DNA of 28,607 bases from the NCBI GenBank assembly GCA_964613045.1, contig CAZTFS010000013.1, forward strand, positions 1 through 28,607, written 5' to 3'. Within the stretch, counting starts at the first letter, position 1, and the number at the start of each line of letters is the position of its first letter. Below, piece after piece: positions 15,611 to 22,864 of the stretch. The translations under genes were made by a program, and so were the position numbers. The notes under the pieces are model-generated. The model was not told where the DNA came from. It worked only from the letters and a program-made list of their open reading frames with translations, and ran no database searches. The DNA comes from UBA1081 sp964613045. GTDB lineage: Bacteria; Bacillota; Clostridia; Oscillospirales; Acutalibacteraceae.

Positions 15611-16825
15611 TTATGATGCGTTGCAGATGCGTTCAGCTTCACTTACCATTGTTTCCGCAAAAATTGCATATCCTCTTGTAGGGTCATTCAGAAACACATG
15701 GGTAACAGCACCGACTAACATACCGTTTTGTATTATCGGACTTCCTGACATACCTTGAACAATACCGCCGCTGATCGACAACAAATCACCATCTGTAACT
15801 TTAATTACCATCGATCTTGATGCTTTCGTACTTGAATAGGTTATTTTTTCAATTTCAATATCATAATTCGCTGTTCCCTGACCGTCTATATTGCAAATTA
15901 TCTCTGCATCACCGACTTTTATTTCAGTCTGTGATGCAACGGGGAGTAAATCACCGTATAAAATATCATTATCCGTATATGATCCATATACACCGAATTC
16001 ATTATTATCTGCAAGTTTACCGAGTATTTTATCACTGAAATTACCCTTGATCTGTCCTGTTGAACCTTTTTCACCGGGTGTCACACCGGAAATAGCAGCA
16101 GTCAGAATGTCGCCCTCGCCGACAGGTAATACTGCCTGCGTTTCACTGTCACAAATGGCATGACCGAGAGAAGCAAACATTCCTGTCTGAGGATCTGCAA
16201 ATGTAAGAGTACCTATACCTGCTGTTGAATCACGTAGCCACAGACCGCATCTGTATTTTTCTTCAGCTTCAGAATAGACAGGAGTTAATGAATAGTATAA
16301 TTTTTCATTGTTTCGCAGAACAGTTATACTGACACTGTTACCGTCTGAAGATATAATTTTACTGCTGAAGTCAGAGACAGAGCAAACGATTTCATCATTA
16401 ATTTCGAGTATAATATCACCTGTTTTTATGCCGCATAACTCTCCCGGATTGATATTTCCGTCAGCAGTAACAACATCATCAACACCCACAACCAACAATC
16501 CATCCGTATAAAGTCTGATACCTATAATATCACCGCCAACATTAACATACTTTCTTTCAGTTTTTTCTGCATTTATCCGCCCTGCAGGAATAACACCCAA
16601 AATACTGACATCAGCAGAACAGCATTCATTATTTGTTGCTGAAACAGTAACAACGGAATCTTTTGACTCTTTAACATGAAAGACCGCATAAATATCTGTT
16701 TCATTTTTTCCGTCATAAAATACTACGCTTTCAGGCAAAATATACTTTCCTGCTGCAATGAGTGTAAATACTGCCAGGCACAGTACAGAAAGTATAATAT
16801 CTGCTTTTTTTATAAATTTTTTCAT
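15611..16825 (-). CDS. spoIVB: SpoIVB sporulation serine peptidase (S55)
   Basis: Forespore protease secreted into the intermembrane space, where it triggers pro-sigma-K processing in the mother cell. The protein is 404 residues, close to the B. subtilis length (about 425). Residues 10-30 form a membrane anchor or signal segment. A PDZ domain spans about 100-180 (LYTDGLLVVGVDDV ... GDIILEIND). The S55 domain shows His222 in ASLGHAI and Ser362 in GIVQGMSGSPI, with an aspartate in VTDGD at 343-347 as the probable third member of the triad. The ATG is preceded by GGAGGTG. The gene stands alone between two hairpins; in the usual Clostridia/Bacillus order it would be next to spo0A or recN, which are not seen. 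Confidence 0.95.
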   Translation of the reverse strand: MKKFIKKADIILSVLCLAVFTLIAAGKYILPESVVFYDGKNETDIYAVFHVKESKDSVVTVSATNNECCSADVSILGVIPAGRINAEKTERKYVNVGGDIIGIRLYTDGLLVVGVDDVVTADGNINPGELCGIKTGDIILEINDEIVCSVSDFSSKIISSDGNSVSITVLRNNEKLYYSLTPVYSEAEEKYRCGLWLRDSTAGIGTLTFADPQTGMFASLGHAICDSETQAVLPVGEGDILTAAISGVTPGEKGSTGQIKGNFSDKILGKLADNNEFGVYGSYTDNDILYGDLLPVASQTEIKVGDAEIICNIDGQGTANYDIEIEKITYSSTKASRSMVIKVTDGDLLSISGGIVQGMSGSPIIQNGMLVGAVTHVFLNDPTRGYAIFAETMVSEAERICNAS

Positions 16826-16906
16826 AATACACCTCCGACAAATTTAACGCACACAAATAATGTTCCTTGTCATTTCGTTTTTATTATCGGAATATTTTAA
16901 ATTTCT

Positions 16907-16936
16907 GATTATGAAAAAAACAACATCTGAATATAA
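16907..16936 (-). promoter_or_regulatory. Candidate forespore (SigG-like) promoter for spoIVB
   Basis: On the minus strand TTATA (16936-16932), an 18-base spacer, then CATAATC (16913-16907). Against the SigG pattern GHATR / CATWHTA this matches four of five and six of seven positions. SigG control of spoIVB is known in B. subtilis. The -35 would lie in the loop of the prmA terminator. Evidence is weak in such AT-rich sequence. Confidence 0.3.
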
Positions 16937-16948
16937 TTTCAGACGTTG
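16914..16948 (-). terminator. Intrinsic terminator after prmA
   Basis: On the minus strand CAACGTCTGAA (16948-16938) pairs with TTCAGATGTTG (16931-16921), 11 pairs with one G-U, loop of six, then seven T (16920-16914). It closes the gtrA-yhaM-DUF2804-prmA operon. Confidence 0.9.
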
Positions 16949-16968
16949 TGAAAAATATAATTGAAATT

Positions 16969-17892
16969 TTATTTTTTCATACATTCAAAGCAAAGCCAAC
17001 CGCCATCCTCATGTCGCTCAGTAATTCTGAAGCCGTATGAATCAAGTGCATCTGCAACTTCCTGTTCACGTATATCAATAATACCTGAAACAATATATAC
17101 ACTGTTGTCATTCATAAATTCATCGACACCTTTGGAAAGCATAATGATTGCGTCTGCTACAATATTTGCAGCAATAACATCAAACTTTCCGCTGACCCTA
17201 TCAGTGAGATTTCCGCAAAGAACAGTATAGCTTGATTCATCAAAACCATTTCTGTGGGCATTTTCCATAGCAGTTTTTACAGCAAGCTTATCTATATCAA
17301 CTCCTACAGCTTCATCTGCACCGAGAAGAAGCGATGCAATAGATAGTATGCCGCTTCCGCAGCCGATATCAAGCATTTTGCAACCCTTGGTTATATGTTT
17401 TTCAATAGCGGAAAGACAAAGTCTTGTCGTCTCATGAGTTCCCGAACCAAATGCAAGTCCGGGTTCAAGATTAAGAACCACTCTGTCTCCTGCATCTACC
17501 CTATCTTTCCATATAGGCTGAATAAGCAGTTTTTCACCGACAGGCATAGGTTTGAAATACTTTTTCCAGTTGTTCTCCCAATCTGCATTTTTACATTCAG
17601 AAGAATCGACCGTAAAAGGAATATTTTCACTTTCGAGCCTCTCTTTTATAAAAGAAATTGCTTCTGCAGGATTCTCTTCGGGAGAAATATAAACATGCAC
17701 TATTCCTTTTGATCGGTCACGTGCGAGAAGTTCTTCATCAATGAGATCAATATGTGCAATTTCAAGAACTGCATCCTCCATATCAGAATAATCCTCGATA
17801 TATATGCCGTAAGGTACAGTCATTGATACAATAGCTCCTGCTTCATCAATTCTTTCAACAGGAACAGTTACTTTAATTTCAGTCCAGTCCAT
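16969..17892 (-). CDS. prmA: Ribosomal protein L11 methyltransferase
   Basis: SAM-dependent trimethylation of ribosomal protein L11. The protein is 307 residues, normal for PrmA. The N-terminal substrate-recognition domain spans about 1-110. Residues 143-156 contain the family hallmark EPGLAFGSGTHETT. The SAM motif LDIGCGSG is at 174-181, followed by VGVDID and the NIVADAI motif that replaces the NPPY of other methyltransferases. GAGGGG precedes the ATG at 17892. It is the last gene of its operon, nine bases after the DUF2804 gene. In many Clostridia prmA is followed by the 16S rRNA methyltransferase rsmE; here it is not. Confidence 0.94.
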   Translation of the reverse strand: MDWTEIKVTVPVERIDEAGAIVSMTVPYGIYIEDYSDMEDAVLEIAHIDLIDEELLARDRSKGIVHVYISPEENPAEAISFIKERLESENIPFTVDSSECKNADWENNWKKYFKPMPVGEKLLIQPIWKDRVDAGDRVVLNLEPGLAFGSGTHETTRLCLSAIEKHITKGCKMLDIGCGSGILSIASLLLGADEAVGVDIDKLAVKTAMENAHRNGFDESSYTVLCGNLTDRVSGKFDVIAANIVADAIIMLSKGVDEFMNDNSVYIVSGIIDIREQEVADALDSYGFRITERHEDGGWLCFECMKK

Positions 17893-17901
17893 TTTTACCC
17901 C

Positions 17902-18954
17902 TCAATATTTATTGCGGACATCCTCTGCAAAGCAAAGAAGATCCTTAAATTGTATTTCTTTTCCGTTATCAAGAACAGCTTTACCTGTCATTTTTCCAAA
18001 AACCTGATGCTGATCTGTTATGATAAATTTGACATCAATTTTTGCCGCACGATCAAGTATCGGCACAAATTCAGCCTCAAATCTTCCGTCTGACGAAGTA
18101 AAAGTCCATTTATCCATGTAATTTTTAGTTCCGTCTGCGTTTTCAGGAATATTAAACTGAATATCATCAAGCTTGTGTCCGACGCCGTCATAGAAAATGA
18201 TATTCTCACTGGCAGCAGCTGTATTTCCGAAGCCGTATCCGAGGTTAAAACCAAATGATTTACCATTTATAATGCCGTTACCCGAACTCCAATACCAGGT
18301 GTTATCATAAGTCCAGACTCCTCTGCCCCAGTCAAGAGTGCCGAAATTCTTTTTCGGATCAAGCTTATATTCTTTTCCGTTAAAAAACGCAGACCCGGAA
18401 GCTTTCATGCAATTTATTTTCTGATTGTAATAAAAAGCATTTTTGTCTTCGGACCATGGAGTTGCAATTACCATCGTATCCATCTCGGGCTCAAGAAGAG
18501 TTATGTTGCAGGCAAACGGCTTACCGTTATAGAAATTTTTAAAATTACATGCTATTGTGCGTTTACCGGAAACTTTATAAAAATCAATATTAAGTCGGTC
18601 GTCATGATATGAAACATTGCCTTTTGCACTGTTTGACGGCATATTCATATTACCCATGGGAAAAGGAGTAAGAATCGTTTCGGTATGCTCCCACGGAACA
18701 TCAGGATCGGCAAAATCAAGAAGACTTACAGACTGCAAACCAATATATCCGTCGTCGGAAACAGTGAAAGCCAGACCGAAATCATCACCCATTACAAGAT
18801 AATAATCCCATTCCTTGATTCTGAAATTAGAAGCTTTTACAGCCTTGCGATCATAAATCTGATACATTTTTCTTGACCAGCCCGGCTCTGTAAGTCTGCC
18901 GAATTTATCAAGTAAAGGCTGAACCTTCGTAACCTCATGGTTTCTCTGTGCCAT
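17902..18954 (-). CDS. DUF2804 family protein
   Basis: A 350-residue protein without a signal peptide or membrane segment. It matches the DUF2804 family by its pattern of Trp/Gly-rich beta segments: an LDKFGRLTEPGWSRK-type N-terminus, a central NFGTLDWGRGVWTYDNTWYW-like block and a later FGFNLGYGFGN segment. The family has no established biochemical function; a lipocalin-like or hydroxysteroid-binding fold has been guessed for related groups, which I cannot confirm. Start choice: the ATG at 18954 has GGGAGG with nine bases of spacing, while the TTG at 18975 overlaps the upstream stop codon. It lies between the exoribonuclease and prmA in one operon. Confidence 0.8.
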   Translation of the reverse strand: MAQRNHEVTKVQPLLDKFGRLTEPGWSRKMYQIYDRKAVKASNFRIKEWDYYLVMGDDFGLAFTVSDDGYIGLQSVSLLDFADPDVPWEHTETILTPFPMGNMNMPSNSAKGNVSYHDDRLNIDFYKVSGKRTIACNFKNFYNGKPFACNITLLEPEMDTMVIATPWSEDKNAFYYNQKINCMKASGSAFFNGKEYKLDPKKNFGTLDWGRGVWTYDNTWYWSSGNGIINGKSFGFNLGYGFGNTAAASENIIFYDGVGHKLDDIQFNIPENADGTKNYMDKWTFTSSDGRFEAEFVPILDRAAKIDVKFIITDQHQVFGKMTGKAVLDNGKEIQFKDLLCFAEDVRNKY

Positions 18955-18971
18955 AGAAATCATCCTCCCTG

Positions 18972-19940
18972 TCAATCAAGATTAACTTTTGTCTCGGGTA
19001 CTTTTCTGCCGTGGTTATAGAATTTTCTGTCATGCAATGCCCATTGACGATTACTGAATTCTCTCGGAGCTACATCTGTAAGACAATTCTCTATTTCATA
19101 AATATTTGCATCAAGAGAGTCAAGTTCAGAAAGAATTTCAGCTTCAAGAAATAACGGTCTGGTTGCTGCTCCGAACTCCGGCTCACCATGATGCGAAATA
19201 AGCATATGTTCAAGCAACATTGCCGTATCTTTATCAATATTATTTACCCTTGCAATTCTGTCAATTGCCATTGCACCCATTACAAGGTGTCCTATAAGCG
19301 TTCCCTCTGCAGTGTAACCTTCGACAAGACCTGATGCTGAGATATTGAATTCATCAGTTTTACACACATCATGAAGCACTGCACCTGAGATAAGAAGCTC
19401 ACGATCAACTGTGGGATAAATTGAAGCAACACATTCGCACATTTTTACAATTGACAGTGTGTGCATAAGCAGTCCGCCACGAATAGCATGATGGAGCTTA
19501 AACGCTGCAGGACAATCAAGCATTTTATCTCCGTATTCATCAAGAACAGCATTAACAAGTGATTTTAGCTGAACATTATTAAACCCGTCAATCTTACTTC
19601 GGATGGTCTGCATCATGTATTTTCCTTCATAGTCTGCTGACGGAATAATGTCAGCCATATTGACATTATCATTATCCCATAAAGCACGAGCACGGTCAAC
19701 ACGAAGCTGCGGTGTTCCGTTGTAAGCTGACTGAACGCCTCTTACTTTAATAACAGTATTTGCTTCAGGCAAAAATGCACCTTCACGCCAGTCCCACATT
19801 TTTGCATTGATTTCACCTGATTTATCAGCAAGCCACATGTCAAGAAAGACTGAACCGTTTTTAGCCGTCTTCTTGTCACAGCTTTTTACAAGAACAAAAC
19901 CTTCTACAGTGCCGTTACCGTCTATTTCTTTAAGATTCAT
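18972..19940 (-). CDS. 3'-5' exoribonuclease YhaM family (OB-fold plus HD domain)
   Basis: Likely 3'-to-5' nuclease acting on RNA and possibly DNA ends, as known for B. subtilis YhaM and S. aureus CbfA relatives. Length 322 residues, typical. Residues 10-85 form an OB-fold nucleic-acid-binding domain (FVLVKSCDKKTAKNGS ... INAKMWDW). The HD domain shows His160 (GGLLMHTLSI), His190-Asp191 (AVLHDVCK) and His250-His251 (ISHHGEPEFG). The ATG at 19940 lies inside the last codons of the GtrA-like gene (11-base overlap) and uses GAGG nine bases upstream, so the two are translationally close. Confidence 0.9.
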   Translation of the reverse strand: MNLKEIDGNGTVEGFVLVKSCDKKTAKNGSVFLDMWLADKSGEINAKMWDWREGAFLPEANTVIKVRGVQSAYNGTPQLRVDRARALWDNDNVNMADIIPSADYEGKYMMQTIRSKIDGFNNVQLKSLVNAVLDEYGDKMLDCPAAFKLHHAIRGGLLMHTLSIVKMCECVASIYPTVDRELLISGAVLHDVCKTDEFNISASGLVEGYTAEGTLIGHLVMGAMAIDRIARVNNIDKDTAMLLEHMLISHHGEPEFGAATRPLFLEAEILSELDSLDANIYEIENCLTDVAPREFSNRQWALHDRKFYNHGRKVPETKVNLD

Positions 19941-20499
19941 CTTCCTTTACCTCTTTCTTCTTTCTGAAAATCAAAAGCTTACTCATAATATAATTGAAAA
20001 TAACAACAAAAACGGAAATGAATATTTTGGCAATCCATTTCGGAGCATTTTCTGATGTGAACAATCCAGTATTTATAAGAATGTTTCTTATAAACATAAA
20101 TCCAAATGATTCAAATACAATAAAAGATATTATTCTTGCACTAAAAAATGAAATGAGTTCTCTTATAATAATATTAAACTTTCGGCTCTTACTTTCAAAT
20201 ACCCAGAGCTTGTTGGTTATATACGCAAACAGAACCGCAAATATCCATGCAATGATTGTTGATACATCTTCATAGGTAACTTTAAACAAATGTCCGAATA
20301 GGGAAAAATCTGAGAGCGAACCATTTCCCAACAGCTTATCGGAACAGTAAAATACACCTAAATTGACTACTGTAGTCATAACACCGAAAAACAGATACGA
20401 AAGCATTTCGTAGGTTAATAACTTTGATATTACAGGTACTTTCAGGAACATTTTAAAGAATTTTATACTGAATATTTTATCATATATTTTTCTCAACAA
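19930..20499 (-). CDS. GtrA-like integral membrane protein
   Basis: A protein of about 189 residues with four predicted membrane helices in the GtrA arrangement: a YLFFGVMTTVVNLGVFY-type first helix, AWIFAVLFAYITNKLWVF with the conserved NKxWVF, then FFSARIISFIVFE, and a last helix ending in NYIMSKLLIF. GtrA proteins are thought to help move polyprenyl-linked sugars across the membrane for cell-surface glycosylation. Start choice: an upstream GTG (20559) is in frame, but a SigA-type promoter lies inside that extension, and AAGGAG precedes the TTG codons at 20499 and 20496. I take TTG 20499 (seven bases after GGAG). It leads an operon with yhaM-like, DUF2804 and prmA genes. Confidence 0.82.
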   Translation of the reverse strand: MLRKIYDKIFSIKFFKMFLKVPVISKLLTYEMLSYLFFGVMTTVVNLGVFYCSDKLLGNGSLSDFSLFGHLFKVTYEDVSTIIAWIFAVLFAYITNKLWVFESKSRKFNIIIRELISFFSARIISFIVFESFGFMFIRNILINTGLFTSENAPKWIAKIFISVFVVIFNYIMSKLLIFRKKKEVKEDES

Positions 20500-20527
20500 A
20501 AACAATCTCCTTAATTTTAATAAAAGT

Positions 20528-20556
20528 ATGATAACACTTTTTTTAATCTTTTGCAA
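20528..20556 (-). promoter_or_regulatory. SigA-type promoter of the gtrA-yhaM-DUF2804-prmA operon
   Basis: On the minus strand TTGCAA (20556-20551), a 17-base spacer, then TATCAT (20533-20528). Transcription would start near 20521, about 22 bases before the chosen TTG start. The -35 hexamer is its own reverse complement, and 17 bases away on the plus strand lies TTAAAT (20574-20579), a weak possible -10 for the small gene at 20627. Confidence 0.65.
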
Positions 20557-20626
20557 CACAAATGAGGATATTTTTAAATATTGGGGATATTATAAATGTG
20601 TAATAAAAATTGAAAGGGTGAAGCAA

Positions 20627-20812
20627 ATGAATAAAAAAGCGGCAACAGCAACAAGAACAATCGGTGCTATCATGGCAGTCGGCGGTGCAGCAGCGATGAT
20701 CGGTTCAGCTATGGGTGGCAACAAGTCATCTAAAAAACAGCTTAAAAAAACTGCTGACAAAGCAGTCAAAACAATTACCGGTATTATGGATTCAGTACAG
20801 TCTATGATGTAA
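20627..20812 (+). CDS. Small Gly/Ala-rich membrane peptide (61 residues), unknown function
   Basis: The peptide begins MNKKAATATRTIGAIMAVGG, has one hydrophobic helix at about residues 12-30 with small-residue packing positions, and then a Lys-rich stretch (33-47) followed by an amphipathic C-terminus ending in SMM. The ATG is preceded by AAAGGGTG with good spacing, and the coding sequence ends before a hairpin. These features support a real gene despite its size. The shape (short helix, basic stretch, amphipathic tail) recalls YtxH-like or stress-related small proteins of Firmicutes, but I cannot assign a family. It sits between the divergent gtrA promoter and the deacetylase gene. Confidence 0.68.
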   Translation: MNKKAATATRTIGAIMAVGGAAAMIGSAMGGNKSSKKQLKKTADKAVKTITGIMDSVQSMM

Positions 20813-20816
20813 AAAA

Positions 20817-20834
20817 ACGGCGTCTGAACGCCGT
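20817..20834. terminator. Hairpin between the small gene and the deacetylase gene
   Basis: Perfect seven-pair stem ACGGCGT / ACGCCGT with a four-base loop, five bases after the small-gene stop codon. On the plus strand the T-tract after it is weak (ACATAATTTTA). On the minus strand it is followed by TTTTTT, so it is a better stop for antisense transcription coming from the deacetylase side. Confidence 0.7.
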
Positions 20835-20902
20835 ACATAATTTTATAGTTTAGTATTTAATTTTCAAAAAAAATATGTTATATTATATTCAAGGTGATAA
20901 AA

Positions 20903-21898
20903 ATGAAAAAGATTTTGAGTGTTATTACAGTATTGAGCATTATATTGACATTCTGCTCATGTTCAGACAAAAACACTGACGTTTCATTAACTCCGTCAGG
21001 TGAGGATGACATCAGAACAACAGAGTCAGATACAACAGAACCGCCAAGCGATACAGAAGCCTCATATAATACAGCATCTGTTATTGAATACGGCGATAAA
21101 ACAGGTACAGACAAAACGCTCACGGGTCTCGAGCCCTTGCCCCTTGCAGATTTCACTGTATACGATCCTGACAATACAAACGGGCTTTCTACGAAAAAAA
21201 CAAGTCACAGCTTCGGTGTTGCATCAAATGAAACTGCCAACGAAATATCAGTCAACAGTCAGAAACACTTTGATGAAAGCAATTTTAATGCACTGACACT
21301 TGATATGAAAACACAGGAAAAAGTTGTTTATCTTACTTTTGATGTAGGATATGACAATGGCTATACTGGAATGATACTTGACACTCTTAAAGAAAAAAAT
21401 GTCGTAGCCGCATTTTTCTGCACGGTCGATGAAATGAAATCCGATCCCGAATCAATTGCCCGAATGATAAATGATGGACATATTGTAGGAAATCACACAA
21501 ATACTCACCCGTCAATGGATGAACTGTCTAGAACCGAAATGATGCAGGAAATAAAAGATTTTGATGACTATATCAGAACTAATTTTGGCTATTCGGCACC
21601 TTATTTCCGTTTCCCGAAGGGTGAATATTCTGATTCTGCACTTGATTTGGTGGGTTCTCTTGGTTATACAAGTGTTTTCTGGTCCTTAGCATATGCAGAT
21701 TGGGACACATCAAATCAAAAAGGTGCACAATATGCTCTTAACACTGTTACTGCGAGAATCCACCCCGGTGCTGTTATTCTTCTTCACGCTGTTTCGTCTG
21801 ATAATGCACAGGCTTTGGGTGATATTATAGATGCGGTAAGAGATATGGGTTACGAATTCAGAAGTCTTGAGGACTACCCGAAAACTGTTGACAGTTAG
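20903..21898 (+). CDS. Polysaccharide deacetylase, PdaA-like, exported
   Basis: NodB-fold enzyme of the delta-lactam-biosynthetic group, which deacetylates muramic acid in spore cortex peptidoglycan. The protein is 331 residues. The N-terminus is a signal sequence with cysteines 18 and 20 that may serve as a lipobox (imperfect), then a Ser/Thr/Asp-rich linker at about 25-60. The catalytic domain from about 130 has TFDVGYDNG (145-153, Asp147 the base), HTNTH (198-202, two metal histidines), RFPKGEYS (236-243) and the AYADWD segment near 263-268. The motif TFD-x-GY without the second Asp is characteristic of PdaA rather than chitin deacetylases. The ATG at 20903 has AAGGTG six bases upstream; a GTG at 20894 is part of that site. 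PdaA is sporulation-specific in B. subtilis, but no SigG promoter is convincing here. Confidence 0.87.
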   Translation: MKKILSVITVLSIILTFCSCSDKNTDVSLTPSGEDDIRTTESDTTEPPSDTEASYNTASVIEYGDKTGTDKTLTGLEPLPLADFTVYDPDNTNGLSTKKTSHSFGVASNETANEISVNSQKHFDESNFNALTLDMKTQEKVVYLTFDVGYDNGYTGMILDTLKEKNVVAAFFCTVDEMKSDPESIARMINDGHIVGNHTNTHPSMDELSRTEMMQEIKDFDDYIRTNFGYSAPYFRFPKGEYSDSALDLVGSLGYTSVFWSLAYADWDTSNQKGAQYALNTVTARIHPGAVILLHAVSSDNAQALGDIIDAVRDMGYEFRSLEDYPKTVDS

Positions 21899-21916
21899 GA
21901 TTTGCGGATATATAAT
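21888..21916 (+). promoter_or_regulatory. Full-consensus SigA promoter for nadA-mnmA
   Basis: TTGACA (21888-21893), 17-base spacer, TATAAT (21911-21916). Every hexamer base is consensus. The -35 is within the last codons of the deacetylase gene, and the stop codon (21896-21898) lies in the spacer. Transcription would start near 21923, giving a leader of about 23 bases with AAAGGA as ribosome binding site. Confidence 0.9.
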
Positions 21917-21945
21917 AATTATAATAAACTGAAAGGATTTCAATT

Positions 21946-22860
21946 ATGCTTAGAGATATACAGAACGAGATATGTAAATTAAAGAAGGAAAAGGATATTT
22001 GTATTCTTGCACACAGCTATCAAAGTGAGGATATACTTGAAATTGCTGATTTTTCAGGTGATTCCTACGCTTTAAGTGTTAAGGCTTCAAAAGTGCCCAA
22101 TAAAACACTTATTATGTGCGGCGTGCGATTTATGGCAGAAACAGCTAAGCTTCTCTCTCCCGACAAAACTGTTTATCTTGCAAATCCCGATGCCGGCTGT
22201 CCTATGGCAGAACAGTTTTCAAAAGAATATATTCAGCATTTGCGTGAAAATGAATATAAGGACCATGCAGTTGTTGCTTACATAAATACAACAACTGAAC
22301 TGAAGACTGTGTGCGATGTATGTGTTACCTCCTCATCTGCGGTGAAAATAGTAAAAAAAATACCTGAAAAAGATATTCTTTTTATTCCCGATTGCAACTT
22401 AGGTTCTTATGTGGCTGAACAATGTCCCGAAAAAAACATAAAATTGCTTAACGGCGGCTGCCCTGTTCATGCGGCAATCACTAAAGAAGAAGCAGAATCA
22501 GCCAAAAGAATGCATCCCGATGCACTTCTTCTTATTCATCCCGAATGCAAAAAAGAAGTTACTGCTCTTGCAGATTTTGCAGGTTCGACTGCTGACATCA
22601 TGAATTTCGCAAAAAACAGTGATGCAAAGGAATTTATTATAGGAACAGAAAACAGTATTGTACAGCACCTTCAGATAATGTGTCCTGATAAAAAGTTTTA
22701 TGCCATGTCAAAGGCTCTGATCTGCAATGATATGAAGCTTACAACAATTATGGACGTTTACAACACTGTTATCGGCAACGGCGGCGAAGAAATTATTCTC
22801 AGCGATGATACAATACAAAAAGCGGTAAATTGTATTAATAAAATGATCGAATTAGGTTGA
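21946..22860 (+). CDS. nadA: Quinolinate synthase A
   Basis: Condenses iminoaspartate with dihydroxyacetone phosphate to quinolinate in de novo NAD synthesis, using a [4Fe-4S] cluster. The protein is 304 residues, the compact form typical of Clostridia. The three cluster cysteines can be placed at Cys85 (NPDAGCPMA), near 170 (NGGCPVH) and near 256 (ALICNDMK). His23, Ser24 and Tyr25 (LAHSYQ) and the GDSYALS segment belong to the substrate site. nadB and nadC, the usual neighbours, are absent from the window. The gene is driven by its own strong promoter and is four bases upstream of mnmA. Confidence 0.95.
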   Translation: MLRDIQNEICKLKKEKDICILAHSYQSEDILEIADFSGDSYALSVKASKVPNKTLIMCGVRFMAETAKLLSPDKTVYLANPDAGCPMAEQFSKEYIQHLRENEYKDHAVVAYINTTTELKTVCDVCVTSSSAVKIVKKIPEKDILFIPDCNLGSYVAEQCPEKNIKLLNGGCPVHAAITKEEAESAKRMHPDALLLIHPECKKEVTALADFAGSTADIMNFAKNSDAKEFIIGTENSIVQHLQIMCPDKKFYAMSKALICNDMKLTTIMDVYNTVIGNGGEEIILSDDTIQKAVNCINKMIELG

Positions 22861-22864
22861 TATT

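Noticed and set aside
20861..20889. TTTTCA-N17-TATATT as a promoter for the deacetylase gene
   Set aside because: Transcription would start within the ribosome binding site, leaving a leader of about seven bases. The sequence is AT-rich enough to give such matches by chance.
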